64,000 bases of DNA, taken from contig CP136069.1 in the NCBI GenBank assembly GCA_032622095.1, positions 107,474,278 to 107,538,277 on the forward strand, read 5' to 3'. Made by a program: the position numbers and the translations under genes. Positions 22,501-33,770 of this stretch are shown one piece after another. The notes under the pieces are model-generated. The model had not been told where the DNA came from. It searched no databases and saw nothing but the letters and a program-made list of their open reading frames with translations. The DNA comes from Siphonodentalium dalli (lineage: Eukaryota; Mollusca; Scaphopoda; Gadilida; Siphonodentaliidae). Positions within the stretch are counted from its first letter, which is position 1, and every line of letters starts with the position of its first letter.

Positions 22501-23982
22501 AAATGAAAGTGTCAATGACACTGTAGCTCAACTTGGAAAGGGAATAATTTTATGTATTACAGTCAATGGAGCGATTAGGAATGTGGAAAGTTGAATGTCT
22601 AATACTAGTTTATAGACATGAAGAGAAAAGTAAAATCCAAGATGGCTGCTGGCGGCCATATTATCCGCCGAATGACCCCAAAATGAGTCGTTCCCATCTA
22701 CATGTCATCGTCAACATCAATGACATGATGATCAGACGAACAGTACGACCTGTGGCCCATGCTAATGGATTAAATTTTGAAATCCAAGATGGCTGCTGGC
22801 GGCCATGTTTTTTGTCCGAATGACCCCAAAATGACTCATTCCCATTTACATTCCAATTTCAACAGCCATGACAAATTTTATGATAATCAGACTAAAGGTA
22901 CGACCTGTAGCCCGTGCTAAAGGATTTAGTGATACAAAGAGTAAAATCCAAGATGGCTGCTGGCGGCCATGTTTTTTGGCCGAATGACGCTAAAATGACT
23001 CGTTCCCATCTACATGTCATAATAACAACATTCATGACAAATTTTATGATGATCAGACTAAAGGTACAACCTGTAGCCCGTGCTAAAGGATTTAGTCATA
23101 CAAAGAGTAAAATCCAAGATGGCTGCTGGCGACCATGTTTTTTAGCCGAATGACCCCAAAATTACTCGTTCCCATCTAGATGGCATTGTTAACATCCATG
23201 ACAAATTTTATGATGATCAGACTAAAGGTACGACCTGCAGCCCGTGCTAAAGAATTTAGTCATACAAAGAGTAAAATCCAAGATGGCTGCTGGCGGCCAT
23301 GATTTTTGGCCGAATGACCCCAAAATGACTCGTTCCCATCTACATGTCAATATTAACATTTCATGATGATCAGACGAACAGTACGACCTGTGGCCTGTGC
23401 TAATGGATTAAATTTTGAAATCCAAGATGGCCACTGGCGGCCATGTTTTTTGTCCGAATGACCCCAAAATGACTCGTTCCCATCTACATGCCAATTTCAA
23501 CAGCCATGACAAATTTCATGATGATCAGTCTAAAGGTACGACCTGTAGCCCGTGCTAAAGGATTTAGTCATACAAAGAGTAAAATCAAAGATGGCTGCTG
23601 GCGGCCATGTTTTTTGGCCGATTGACCCCAAAATTATTCGTTCCCATCTACATGTCAATATTAACATCCATGACAAATTTTATGACAATAAGATGAACAG
23701 TACGGCCTGTAGCCCGTGCTAATGGATTGAATTTTGAAATCAAAGATGGCTGCTGGTGGCCATGTTTTTTTTTCCGAATGACCCCAAAATGACTCGTTCC
23801 CATCTACATGTCAATGTCAACATCCATGACAAATTTCATAATAATCGGACCAAAGGTACGAACTGTAGCCCGTGCTAAAGGAAATTGTTGACGCATCACA
23901 CACAGACACACATACGCACACACGGACAGACGGATACCAAGCCATGGCAATAGCTCAAACTTTACAAAGTAAAGTTGAGCTA
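22501..23982 (+). mobile_element. Pearl/Helentron-associated element F1, copy B
   Basis: The 5' AGTGTCAATGACACT palindrome and GTAGCTCAACTT are followed by about 8 core units, CA-rich sequence and the terminal hairpin ending TTGAGCTAA. The empty site is visible in copy 1 (complement near 13800-13845) and at about 44660: 'agaatcaacaaaaag' becomes 'agaat'|element|'caaaaa'. No TSD is evident. Confidence 0.8.
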
Positions 23983-24130
23983 ACAAAAAATGACCTTTGA
24001 ACATGTGGTTTTTGCATGAAAATTTACAAACTTTCACAAAGCAACGTGACGTAATTGCTAATAATTTGCTCTTTTATCGGAAGTCTTTTTACGACTTTTG
24101 TCAAATCATGGTTTATATGATTAATGCACA

Positions 24131-24742
24131 TCTCATATATATTTTGAAGACCTCTGTCTGTCTGTTTGTCTGTCATTTATACAAATCTACGATTCTCGAC
24201 CGATCGGGACGAAACTTGGTACGTGTGTGTAGTTTGACCAGGCGGTCGATGTTGTCGTATTGGCGAGCCTGTGCGGCACCCGCTTTGCGCATGCGCAGAC
24301 GAGATCTCGGAAACGGGTGGAGCTATCGACTTGAAATTTGGTACGTGTGTGTAGTTTGACCAGGCGGTCGTCGTTGTCGTATTGGCGAGCCCGTGCGACG
24401 CCCGTGCAGCGCATGCGCAGACGAGATCTCGGAAACGGGTGGAGCTATCGACTTGAAATTTGGTATGTGAATGTATCTTGCCCCGGATACAAATTTTATT
24501 GGGTCGCCGAGCCCGTGCGACGCCAGCTTCGCGCATGCGCAGACGAGATCTCGGAAACGGGTGGAGCTATCGACTTGAAATTTGGTATGTGAATGTATCT
24601 TGCCCCGGATACAAATTTTATGGGGTCGCCGAGCCCGTGCGACACTTCGTGCATGCGCAGACGAGATCTCGGAAACGGGTGGAGCTATCGACTTGAAATT
24701 TGGTTTTTGAATAGCCCGGACAACGTCGGGCTCATTGGCTAG
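24131..24742 (+). mobile_element. Helitron H5, first of a three-unit concatemer
   Basis: Begins TCTCATATATATTTTG after 'gcaca'. Ends with hairpin AGCCCGGACAACGTCGGGCT, spacer and CTAG (24739-24742). The interior holds about four degenerate tandem units of roughly 110-130 bp around 'agacgagatctcggaaacgg'. No coding sequence. Confidence 0.8.
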
Positions 24743-25546
24743 TCTATACTATATATTTTGAGAAATCCGTATATATATATGTGTGACGTGTGTATATCTG
24801 TACTTCATAGAATCGAAAAAGGCTGGTCGGATCAAGCTCAAATTTCGTATATAAGTGTAAAAACCCACAAACACCGTAGTTGTCGCGTTTTGGAGAAGCT
24901 CAGAGCACCCGTTCTCCAATCTCAGTCACAAAAAACGGCACTGCGTTGGTTAATCAAGTTATAATTTAATGAGCGTTTGTTTTTGACGCATCGCTATAAT
25001 TCAACTTTATTAGCATCTGCAGAGAGATATACGGGAACAATACTTTTGAGTGGTTTCCTATGCGGGGAGATTTATTGGATGCCATAGTACTCTTACAACA
25101 TCATGTTATAGTATGTATGACACTTAGGTCAGGGCTTAGGGGGGGGGTAGTTAGTGTGGATATAGGCATAATGCTTCTCAGAAATCCCGGTTACAAACCA
25201 ACACTCACAATTTCGTCTTTTGCATCAGATACCAACACCTCGACCGATCGGGACGAAACTTGGTACATGAGTGTAGTTTGACCAGGTGGTCGTCGTTGTC
25301 GTATTGGCGAGCCCGTGCGACGCCCGTGCAGCGCATGCGCAGACGAGATCTCGGAAACGGGTGGAGCTATCGACTTGAAATTTGGTATGTGAATGTATCT
25401 TGTCCCCGGATACGAATTTTATAGGTTCGCCGAGCCCGTGCGACGCCACGGGCTCGGATGCGCAGACCAGATCTCGGAAACGGGTGGAGCTATCGACTTG
25501 AAATTTGGTTTTTGAATAGCCCGGACAACGTCGGGCTCATCGGCTA
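24743..25546 (+). mobile_element. Helitron H6, second of the concatemer
   Basis: Begins TCTATACTATATATTTTG at the base after the CTAG of H5 and ends in the same AGCCCGGACAACGTCGGGCT hairpin with CTA. It contains the conserved promoter-like block in degraded form and two copies of the 'gagatctcggaaacgg' unit. Confidence 0.75.
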
Positions 25547-26233
25547 TCTATTATATATTTTGGAAGATCTGTGTGTGTGTGTGTGATCGCGATGAACTCG
25601 AAAACGGCCGAGCCGATTTCCATGAAACTGGGTAAGTGGGGGTACTTTCGGCCGGGGAGTGGCATAGGCCTATTAATTTTCCCATGCAACGTGACCTTGA
25701 CATCGGGTTATTTCAAGGTCAAACGCCCAAATATCAAGGGATTTCGATGAAACTTGGTATGTGGGGGTACTTTCGGCCGTGGAGTGGCATAGGCCTATTA
25801 ATTTGCCCGTGTGACCTGACCTTGACATCGGGTCATTTCAAGGTAAAATGCCCGAGTATCACAGGATTTCGATGAAAATTAGTGTCTAGGGATACTTTCG
25901 TATGGGGAGTCTCATAATCATATTCGTTTGCCCGTGCGACGTGACCTTGACATCAGGTCAATTCAAGGTCAAATTGCGAATTTTGATGGAATTTCCACCA
26001 AATTTGATACATAGGGTTACTTTTGTCCACTGAGTGTTTTTGACGGGTCAAATCGTGACCCCGACCTGACCTTCAAAATGATCAATTCAAGGTCAAATCG
26101 GGTAAAACCGGATGGATTTCGACGGGTACTTTTGTCCGGGTCAAATTGTGACCCCACCTGACGTTGACCTTCAAAATGGACAATTCAAGGTCAAATCGCG
26201 CAATTCGCAGAAAAGCAGAGGGGAATGGACAAT
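25547..26233 (+). mobile_element. Helitron H7, last of the concatemer, atypical 3' end
   Basis: Begins TCTATTATATATTTTGG directly after H6. The right junction is fixed by the piggyBac-like host sequence, which resumes 'tcaaatataaagac' at 26234. No CTAG hairpin is present, so the 3' end is truncated or divergent. The interior repeats 'gtgaccttgacatc' with 'caaggtcaaa' at spacings of about 120 bp. Confidence 0.6.
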
Positions 26234-26689
26234 TCAAATATAAAGACATTTGGTTTAATTATTTTATTTATAATACGCTTTTTTGTTTTCAAAAATCATG
26301 AATTATTTTTTTTTCAATCAGGACACGAGTCCGTGGGTAAACAAACTTAAAGGACTTACTCGCATAGGCATACCGTAAATTTGCATAAAATGTCATTTTT
26401 GACTAACATGTGTGATAAAATGAGGATAAACGGTTGTTTATATGCACATATTTAGTTCGTCTACTGGTTTATGTTTCCATTATCGTATTCACAGATGACA
26501 CTTAAGTGAAAGCATGTTTGTTGTTGCATATCGGATGATACACATGGCACATATACCTGTGGCCAGGGTGGGGAAACACCCAATGATATTATAACGTCAA
26601 ATAACATAATTACCTTCATACCTGGTGACGTTGGATATATGACATGGTTTAACTACATGTGCTGTTGGGAAAAGGGTTAACAAAAAAAT

Positions 26690-27081
26690 TGTTTTTTTTT
26701 AGTTATGTCACTGGCTCCTCCCACATTTGACCTAGTGACCTCATTTTAACAAATCGGAACCAATAACCGTTTGTACCAAATATGAACCCATTCGGCCCAA
26801 TGAAATTTGAGAAGAAGTTGTTGTAAGAATTACTATGGTGGGAAAGAGTTATGACCCTAGCTTGGCAACTATTTGACCCAGTGACCTCATTTGAACAAAT
26901 CTGAATGAGAGTCACCCAGGGAACATCCACACCAAATATGAACCAAATCGGGCTTATGGATTGGGAGGAGAAGATGTTAAAGGATTGTTGACGGATGGAC
27001 AGACGGACGGATGGACGGACGACGGACGAGGAGTGATGACTATAGCTCCACCGGAGACTTCGTCTCAGGTGAGCTAAAAAT
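26690..27081 (+). mobile_element. F2-family element, 3' part
   Basis: 'tcactggctcctcccac', 'tatgaacccattcggcc' and GGAC microsatellite lead to a 3' hairpin at 27043-27076 ending GGTGAGCTA. It lies immediately outside the right TTAA of piggyBac-like copy 2. Confidence 0.65.
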
Positions 27082-27600
27082 CACATACTTGGGCGATATG
27101 TCCCAGGGGTCAATGCACGTGAAAATAGCAAGAAATCTTGAGGGCTCGGAAGTGCGGAGTCAATTGCATTTTTTAAAAACTCGTACTGGCCTATAACCTG
27201 GTCTGGCACATCCTGAATTCCGCTATTATAGCTATATTTGACTATTATAGTGGAATATGACTATATCATATTCATATTTTGTTTATTTGCGTTGGAAATA
27301 TGAGACGGCGCATGCCATTGCAGAGCCAGTTTTAGTTGTACGTGGTACTGAAGTGAACTGATATACTGCCGATAAAATTGGTTGTGCAGAGCGTTGCGCT
27401 GATGATATTTTAAGCTATCAAATTTTAAGTATACCTACTCAAATCCATAAAACATTCCTATTGAAGCAATTTCGAAAGAGAAGTTCTGTTGCGGATTTCA
27501 CCGATAGGTAGTCCCCCTGACGTAAGAAATCTCAATTGACTAATCAAAACATTTAATTCAATAAAATTAACACATTTAGGAATACCTACAACGTTTGTTT

Positions 27601-30162
27601 AAATGAAAGTGTCAATGACACTGTAGCTCAACTTGGAAAGGGAATAATTTAATATATTACAGTCAATGGAGCGATTAGGAATGTGGAAAGTTGAATGTCT
27701 AATACTAGTTTATAGACATGAAGAGAAAAGTAAAATCCAAGATGGCTGCTGGCGGCCATGTTTTCAGCCGAATGACCCAAAAATGAGTCGTTCCCAACTA
27801 CATGTCATCGTTAACATCAATGACAAATTTTATGACGATCAGACTAAAGGTACGACCTGTGGCCCGTGCTAATGGATTAAATTTTGAAATCCAAGATGGC
27901 CACTGGCGGCCATGTTTTTTGTCCGAATGACCCCGAAATCAGACTAAAGGTACGACCTGTAGCCCGTGGTAAAGGATTTAGTCATACAAAGAGTAAAATC
28001 CAAGTTGGCTGCTGGCGGCCATGTTTTTTGGCCAAATGACCCCAAAATGACTCGTTCCCATCTACATGTCATTATTAACATTCATGACAAATTTTATGAT
28101 GATCAGACTAAAGGTACAACCTGTAGCCCGTGCTAAAGGATTTAGTCATACAAAGAGTAAAATCCAAGATGGCTGCTGGCGACCATGGTTTTTGGCCGAT
28201 TGACCCCAAAATTACTCGTTCCCATCTACATGTCATTGTTAAGAACCATGACAAATTTTATGATGATCAGACTAAAGGTATGACCTGTAGCCCGTGCTAA
28301 AGAATTTAGTCTTACAAAGAGTAAAATCCAAGATGGCTGCTGGCGGCCATGTTTTTGGCCAAATGACCCCCAAAATTACTCGTTCCCATCTACATGTCAA
28401 TATTAACATCCATGACAAATTTCATGATGATCAGACGAACAGTGCGACCTGTGGCCCGTGCTAATGGATTAAATTTTGAAATCCAAGATGGCTGCTAGCG
28501 GCCATGTTTTTTGTCCGAATGACCCCAAAATGACTCGTTCCCATTTACATTCCAATTTCAACAGCCATGAAAAATTTTATGATGATCAGACTAAAGGTAC
28601 GACCTGTAGCCCGTGCTAAAGGATTTAGTCATACAAAGATTAAAATCCAAGATGGCTGCTGGCGGCCATGTTTTTCGGCCAAATGACCCCAAAAGTACTC
28701 GTTCCCATCTACATGTCAATATTAACATCCAAGACAAATTTCATGATGATCAGACGAACAGTACTAACTGTGGCCCGTGCTAATGGATTAAATTTTTAAA
28801 TGCAAGATGGCGGCTGGCGGCCATGTTTTTTGTCCGAATGACCCCAAAATGACTCGTTCCCATCTACATTCCAATTTCAACAGCCATGACAAATTTTATG
28901 ATGATCAGACAAAATGTACGACCTGTAGCCTGTGCTAAAGGATTTAGTCATACAAAGAGTAAAATCCAAGATGGCTGCTGGCGACCATGTTTTTTGGCCG
29001 AATGACCCCAAAAATACTCGTTCCCATCTACATGTCAATATTATCATCCATGACAAATTTCATGATGATCAGACAAACAGTACGACCTGTGGCCCGTGCT
29101 AATGGATTAAATTTTGAAATCCAAGATGGCCGCTGGCGGCCATGTTTTTTGTCCGAATGACCCCAAAATGACTCGTTCCCATCTACATTCCAATATCAAC
29201 AGCCATGACAAATTTTATGATGATCAGACTAAAGGTACGACCTGTAGCCCGTGCTAAAGGATTTAGTCATACAAAGAGTAAAATCCAAGATGGCTGCTGG
29301 CGGCCATGTTTTTTGGCCGAATGACCCCAAAATGACTCGTTCCCATCTACATGTGATTATTAACATTATTGACAAATTTTATGATGATCAGACTAAAAGT
29401 AGGACCTGTAGCCCGTGCTAAAGGATTTAGTCATGCAAAGAGTAAAATCCAAGACGGCTGCTGGCGGCCATGTTTTTTGGCCGAATGACCCCAAAATGAC
29501 TTGTTCCAATCTACATGTCATTGTTAACATCCATGACAAATTTTATGATGATCAGACTAAAGGTACGACCTGTAGCCCGTGCTAAAGAATTTAGTCATAC
29601 AAAGAGTAAAATCCAAGATGGCTGCTGGCGGCCATGTTTTTTGCCCGAATAACCCAAAAATGACTCATTCCCATCTACATGTCATTGTTAACATCCATGA
29701 CAAATTTTATGATGATCTGACTAAAGGTACGACCTGTAGCCCGTGCTAAAGGATTTAGTCATGCAAAGAGTAAAATCGAAGATGGCTGCTGGCGGCCATG
29801 TTTTTTGGCCGAATGACCCCAAAATTACTCGTTCCCATCTACATGTCAATATTAACATCCATGACAAATTTCATGACGATCAGACGAACAGTACGGCCTG
29901 TAGCCCGTGCTAATGGATTGAATTTTGAAATCTAAGATGGCCGCTAGCGGCCATGTTTTTTTTCCGAATGACCCCAAAATGAATCATTCCGGTACAAATG
30001 TTGATGTCAACAGCTATGACAAATTTCATAATGATCCGATCAAAGGTACGACCTGTAGCCTCTATTGTTGACGCCTTACGTACACACGCGCACACGCACA
30101 CACGTACGACGGACGACAAAGCCATGGCAATAGCTCAAACTTTACAAAGTAAAGTTGAGCTA
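27601..30162 (+). mobile_element. Pearl/Helentron-associated element F1, copy C, in the left TIR
   Basis: Canonical 5' palindrome and GTAGCTCAACTT, about 14-15 core units, CA-rich tract and 3' hairpin. The right TIR supplies the empty site: complement of 31965-31990 reads 'acgtttgtttttaaaaagta', against 'acgtttgttt'|element|'taaaaagta'. Insertion was into T/A-rich sequence with no clear duplication. Confidence 0.85.
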
Positions 30163-30379
30163 AAAAGTATGGAAAGCCGAATCGTTATGCGATATTATAT
30201 CTTCCACACCGCGGGAAATTCAAATAATTGACATGGATTTCGCATTTAAAGGTGAATTATCACATTAGTATTACTCATAGACGGACGTATGACGCTATAT
30301 GCGTTATAAATTAACTTTAATAGTTTTTTGTATTAAAAATTAGCTTGTTCAACAGTGGGAATTAATTTGGTACCATAGA

Positions 30380-30984
30380 ATGAGCAAATCTGGAACCCTA
30401 TCATGTAACGCATCACGAGAATATATTATCTGTACAACATGTAAAAACTGGAATTTCTTATTTTACTATCCGAGCGAGCAACAAACATCTGTCAATCTAG
30501 TTGAAAAATCACTGATGGATATAGAAAAGATATATGATGTCATTCACCAGTGCTTAAAGTATAAACAACCAAGTCTGCCTGTGGCGCACTTGTGGTTGCT
30601 GAAGGTTCGTCCACACCAGCGGCGAGTATACCATCATCTCCTCACTCTGAGAGCAGTTGTTCCACTGCCAGCAGTGGTATATCTGCTGGTCTCATTTTGT
30701 CGACTACATCTCTACTCTACTTCGCCAAGTGCAGCACAAGTCGACAGCCACCCACAATGTTCTAGCGGGTGCAAATATTTGTACTCTCTGTTGCAAGCTC
30801 TACACAGAGGAGGATAACGCGGTTAATCTGTGGCTCGGTTGCGAGGTGTATATGGTCCTGAAATGTCCAAACCGGGCCCACGCAATCTGCGCAGGTATCG
30901 AAGGGGATGCGGAGAAAATAAAGGAATTCATTACTTTCAAATGTCCATTCCATAGGGGCGATCTCCAGGATCCAAGCAAATGAG
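30380..30984 (+). pseudogene. PHD-finger protein gene, exon 1 (frame-disrupted)
   Basis: ATG 30380 opens MSKSGTLSCNASREYIICT with a Cys pair (CTTCKNWNFLFYY). This start is also encoded in the right TIR (complement of about 31700), so it belongs to the repeat arm. A Ser/Thr/Pro-rich linker reads best in another frame (about 30571-30700, STPAASIPSSPHSESS). A third frame (30657-30983) gives a PHD-like finger: ICTLCCKLY, WLGCE, CPNRAHAICAGI and FKCPFH, i.e. C-x2-C, C, C, H-x2-C, C-x2-H order. A TGA (30981-30983) falls one base before a GT donor (30985). Two frame changes make this copy a probable pseudogene or a multi-exon gene I cannot resolve. Confidence 0.55.
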
Positions 30985-31268
30985 GTATGTATCTAATTTG
31001 CTAAAGTAATAAATTGCTAATTACAGGATAACTGTGGTGAATCTGTTATTGCAAATCCAAAACTTGCACTCAAACCATGTTTTACCCAATTGTGCTTTGT
31101 CGTTGTTGTTCGACGTATTTGTGACTTTGACAAGCTGACGCTGCGATGGGACCAGGGATTTGATTACTGTATTGTGCGAGACCCTGGTATCTGTTTCAAG
31201 TGTATTCACGAATAGTGCATTGAAATACTAATTTGATCATCTGTTGTTCACAAATTACTTTCTTTCAG

Positions 31269-31561
31269 CAGAAATCGAAGTTCCGATGGCCAAGTCAGAA
31301 TCTCCTGGGGGCAATGTTCTTGCGGTGGCACCTTCCACGTGCGTGGTTCCAGCGAGATGCAGAGGTGGTCGTGGTAGAGGTAAAGGTCGTGGTGCCGATA
31401 ATATTATGGATGAGCCAGGCAGGTCTGATGGCAATGTGCTTGCGGTGGCACTTGCTACATGTGCGGCTCCCACGAAAGGCAGGGGTAGTCGTGGTAGACA
31501 TAAAGGTCGTGATGGTAACAGATGTGCTAAAAAAGGACGGAGTCGCGGAAGTCAGGAATAG
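31269..31561 (+). pseudogene. Arg/Gly-rich C-terminal exon of the PHD-finger gene
   Basis: Follows a pyrimidine-rich AG acceptor (31267-31268). In the frame set by exon 1 phase it reads EIEVPMAKSESPGGNVLAVA and contains two diverged repeats, GNVLAVAPSTC then GGRGRGKGRG, and GNVLAVALATC then RGSRGRHKGR, ending KKGRSRGSQE and a stop. Such tails typically bind nucleic acid. The frame joins exon 1 in phase except for the TGA just before the donor. Intron length is 284 bp. Confidence 0.55.
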
Positions 31562-32433
31562 AATTGAATAAAATGTCAAGTGTTCAATCCGATGTTTGTG
31601 TCTGTCCCGTGTCACAATTGTCATTGTTTATGTTTCTTATGTAAAATAAGAAATTCCAGTTTTTACACGTTGTACAGATAATATATTCTCGTAATGCGTT
31701 ACATGATAAGGTTCCAGATTTGCTCATTCTATGGTACCAAATTAATTCCCACTGTTGAACAAGCTAATTTTTAATACACAAAACTATTAAAGTTAATTTA
31801 TATATATTATATAGCGTCATACGTCCATCTATGAGTAATACTAATGTGATAATTCAAATAGATTTCGTGCTAAATCACCTTTAAATGCGAAATCCATGTC
31901 AATTATTTGAATTTCCCGCGGTGTGGTAGAAATAATATCGCATAATGAATCGGCTTTCCATACTTTTTAAAAACAAACGTGGTAGGTATTCCTAAATGTG
32001 TTAATTTTATTGAATTAAATGTTTTGATTAGTCAATTGAGATTTCTTACGTCAGGGGGACTACCTATTGGTGAAATCCGCAACATAACTTCTCTTTCTAA
32101 ATTGCTTTAATAGGAATGTTTTATGGATTTAAGTAGGTATACTTAAATTTGATATCTTAAAATATCTTCAGTGCAACCAATTTTATCGACAGTACGTCAG
32201 TTCACTTCAGTACCACGTACACTTAAAACTGGCTCTGCAATGGCATGCGCCGTCTCATATTTCCAACGCAAATAAACAAAACATGAATATGATATAGTCA
32301 TATTCCACTATAATAGTCAAATATAGCTATAATAGAGGAATTCAGGATGTGCCAGACCTGATAACAAATCTTCTGAAATTTATTTTTTCTCAAACTAGAC
32401 CAATAGCCGCCTCGATCCAAGATTATAACTTAC

Positions 32434-32613
32434 ATTGGCTATTGCTGTGTAAAAGCTACGGGCTACTCCACTGCCTTCTCCTGGTTCATCTTTGAATGTC
32501 ACCTTCACTCGATGTACAGCTAAAGGAGGACCAGTTGTGTTTGTTCGTCTGTTGTACTGTGTGTTAAGCTGCTTGAAGGTTTGAACCAATAGACTGCTTC
32601 TCTCTCTTTCTAC
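32434..32613 (-). CDS. UBR5: UBR5 (hyd) HECT-type E3 ubiquitin ligase, single internal exon
   Basis: Sixty codons, phase 0 at both ends, bounded by a pyrimidine-rich acceptor ending AG (32615-32614) and a GTAAGT donor (32433-32428). The translation includes [35 protein letters not shown] and [12 protein letters not shown], a stretch nearly invariant in animal UBR5/hyd between the UBR-box half of the protein and the C-terminal MLLE/HECT region. UBR5 is a large N-degron and quality-control ubiquitin ligase acting in nucleus and cytosol. The adjoining exons were not found, so the introns on both sides must be long and filled with the mobile DNA described here. The frame is intact, and I take it as part of a live host gene. 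Confidence 0.9.
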
Positions 32614-32746
32614 CTAAGAAATAAAAGAGCAGATGGAGTCACTAAATCCAGGCTGAAGTTCAGTAAAAATGGGTCCTGGAAATCATGCATAAATAATTTA
32701 ATTGTACCGATTAAACTAGAGGTGACTGTCCCAATGGCCTAAGGAT

Positions 32747-32747
<1 letters not shown>

Positions 32748-32778
<31 letters not shown>
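32748..32778 (+). repeat. Poly-C tract (31 C)
   Basis: Uninterrupted C run 135 bp upstream (on the minus strand) of the UBR5 exon acceptor, within the intron. G-rich on the transcribed RNA. Confidence 0.9.
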
Positions 32779-32779
<1 letters not shown>

Positions 32780-32859
32780 TGTTTTTAAAATACTAAGATG
32801 TTTCACAAATCAGTAAAAATTTAGTTAAAATAATAAAATAACAGTTCCCATGGCAGGTG

Positions 32860-33215
32860 CACAACCCTAACCATGATCTTAAACCTATTGACCGAAAAAT
32901 TTAGGAATAAAAGTTCCCATGGTACTAAATATCTGTGTGAAGTTTTTAAAAAATTGACCTAAAAATGTAGGAATAAAAGCTCAGACAATATTATACATGT
33001 TGTGAAAAGTTTCTAAGTCGAAAAAGGGGAAATAACTCCAAAAAAAAAAAGTCCGACAGATGTCATAATCGCAGGTGCACAGGTTCCAATGGTGGTTGAT
33101 ATCAGTGCCTAGTTTCACGGAAAGTGATCTAAAAACGACTGAGAAAAACTCCGGACAAATTTGGGTCCACGGACGGACGGACAAGCTGATTCTAGTATAC
33201 CCCCCCCCCCCCTAA
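32860..33215 (+). mobile_element. Helentron-like repeat fragment ending in poly-C
   Basis: Contains 'ttaggaataaaagttcc' modules, 'aagtcgaaaaaggggaaa', GGACGGACGGA (33173-33182) and 'tagtataccccc', the usual order just before a 3' hairpin. The hairpin's second arm is not clear. No coding. Confidence 0.5.
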
Positions 33216-33770
33216 CTTCGTTGCCAAATTTTATTATAATATATATTAAGTTTGATTATTACTTTTTTGATTAATAAATTCACATGTTGATATGTGGGAG
33301 GTAACAGCCATATCGTGATATAACAAGACAGTCAATGACTGTTAAGTTGAATACCAAACTACATAACTACATAGCAGAGCTGTTAAGTCTCACGGATTCG
33401 CTGGAAGACTCCTGCTTTACGATATCTTTTATGCAAATGCGGAAGACCCCTCCCCCATTATGTGTTGTATCCAATACAGCCCCCCACCCACCAGTGACGG
33501 TCCTACCCATTGCATCTAATGTCTAGACACTACAGAGAACAATCTCTGTCGGTATTGATTATCAAGTGACACAAACACATGAGTGGGTTATGATCTCAGC
33601 TTTAATGGTTGTCGATTGATTACAAGTTTGTCCTGCAGATCTTAACTAAACCAATCTATAACAGAGCTGACGAGAAACAGCATAGAGAAATGCTGAACAA
33701 ACCTGCTGTATACACAGGGCATTATGAGCAGCCAGATGAGATACGGTTCAGAGCAAAACACCACTATTAA
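33216..33770. other. Unassigned stretch with an F2-type 5' palindrome
   Basis: ACAGTCAATGACTGT at 33328-33342, preceded by AACAAG, is the F2-type 5' signature, followed by unrelated sequence, so it marks a truncated or different element. Nothing else recognised. Confidence 0.4.

Larger units (their letters stand above)
20937..26676 (-). mobile_element. piggyBac-like TTAA element, copy 2, carrying two nested insertions
   Basis: TTAA at 20933-20936 and 26677-26680. Ends CCCTTATTCCAAC and, at the right, GTTGGGAAAAGGG. It is collinear in inverse orientation with copy 1. Two blocks absent from copy 1 interrupt it: F1 copy B (22501-23982) and a Helitron trio (24131-26233). No transposase frame. 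The 65-codon plus frame at 22194-22391 has a similar minus frame in copy 1 (13961-14182), but its sequence matches nothing I know. Confidence 0.65.
27198..32360. mobile_element. Long-TIR DNA transposon with a PHD-finger gene
   Basis: The left arm (27198-27600, continuing after a nested F1 at about 30163-30466) and the right arm (31641-32360, inverted) align over roughly 700 bp. Outer ends are CTGGTCTGGCACATCC and CAGGTCTGGCACATCC. ATAAC occurs directly outside both ends (27193-27197, 32361-32365), a candidate 5-bp duplication. The unique middle (30467-31640) carries the two-exon gene described below. No transposase I recognise is present, so the superfamily is open. The element lies 73 bp downstream of the donor of the UBR5 exon at 32434. 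Confidence 0.75.

Noticed and set aside
24177-24696. Several overlapping Arg-rich open frames on both strands
   Set aside because: They translate the tandem Helitron units around 'gagatctcggaaacgg' in all frames; no family motif and no start context.
31233-31571. Alternative frame of the Arg/Gly exon (VVVVEVKVVV type)
   Set aside because: Shadow frame: the phase set by exon 1 and the acceptor selects the GRGRGKGRG frame.
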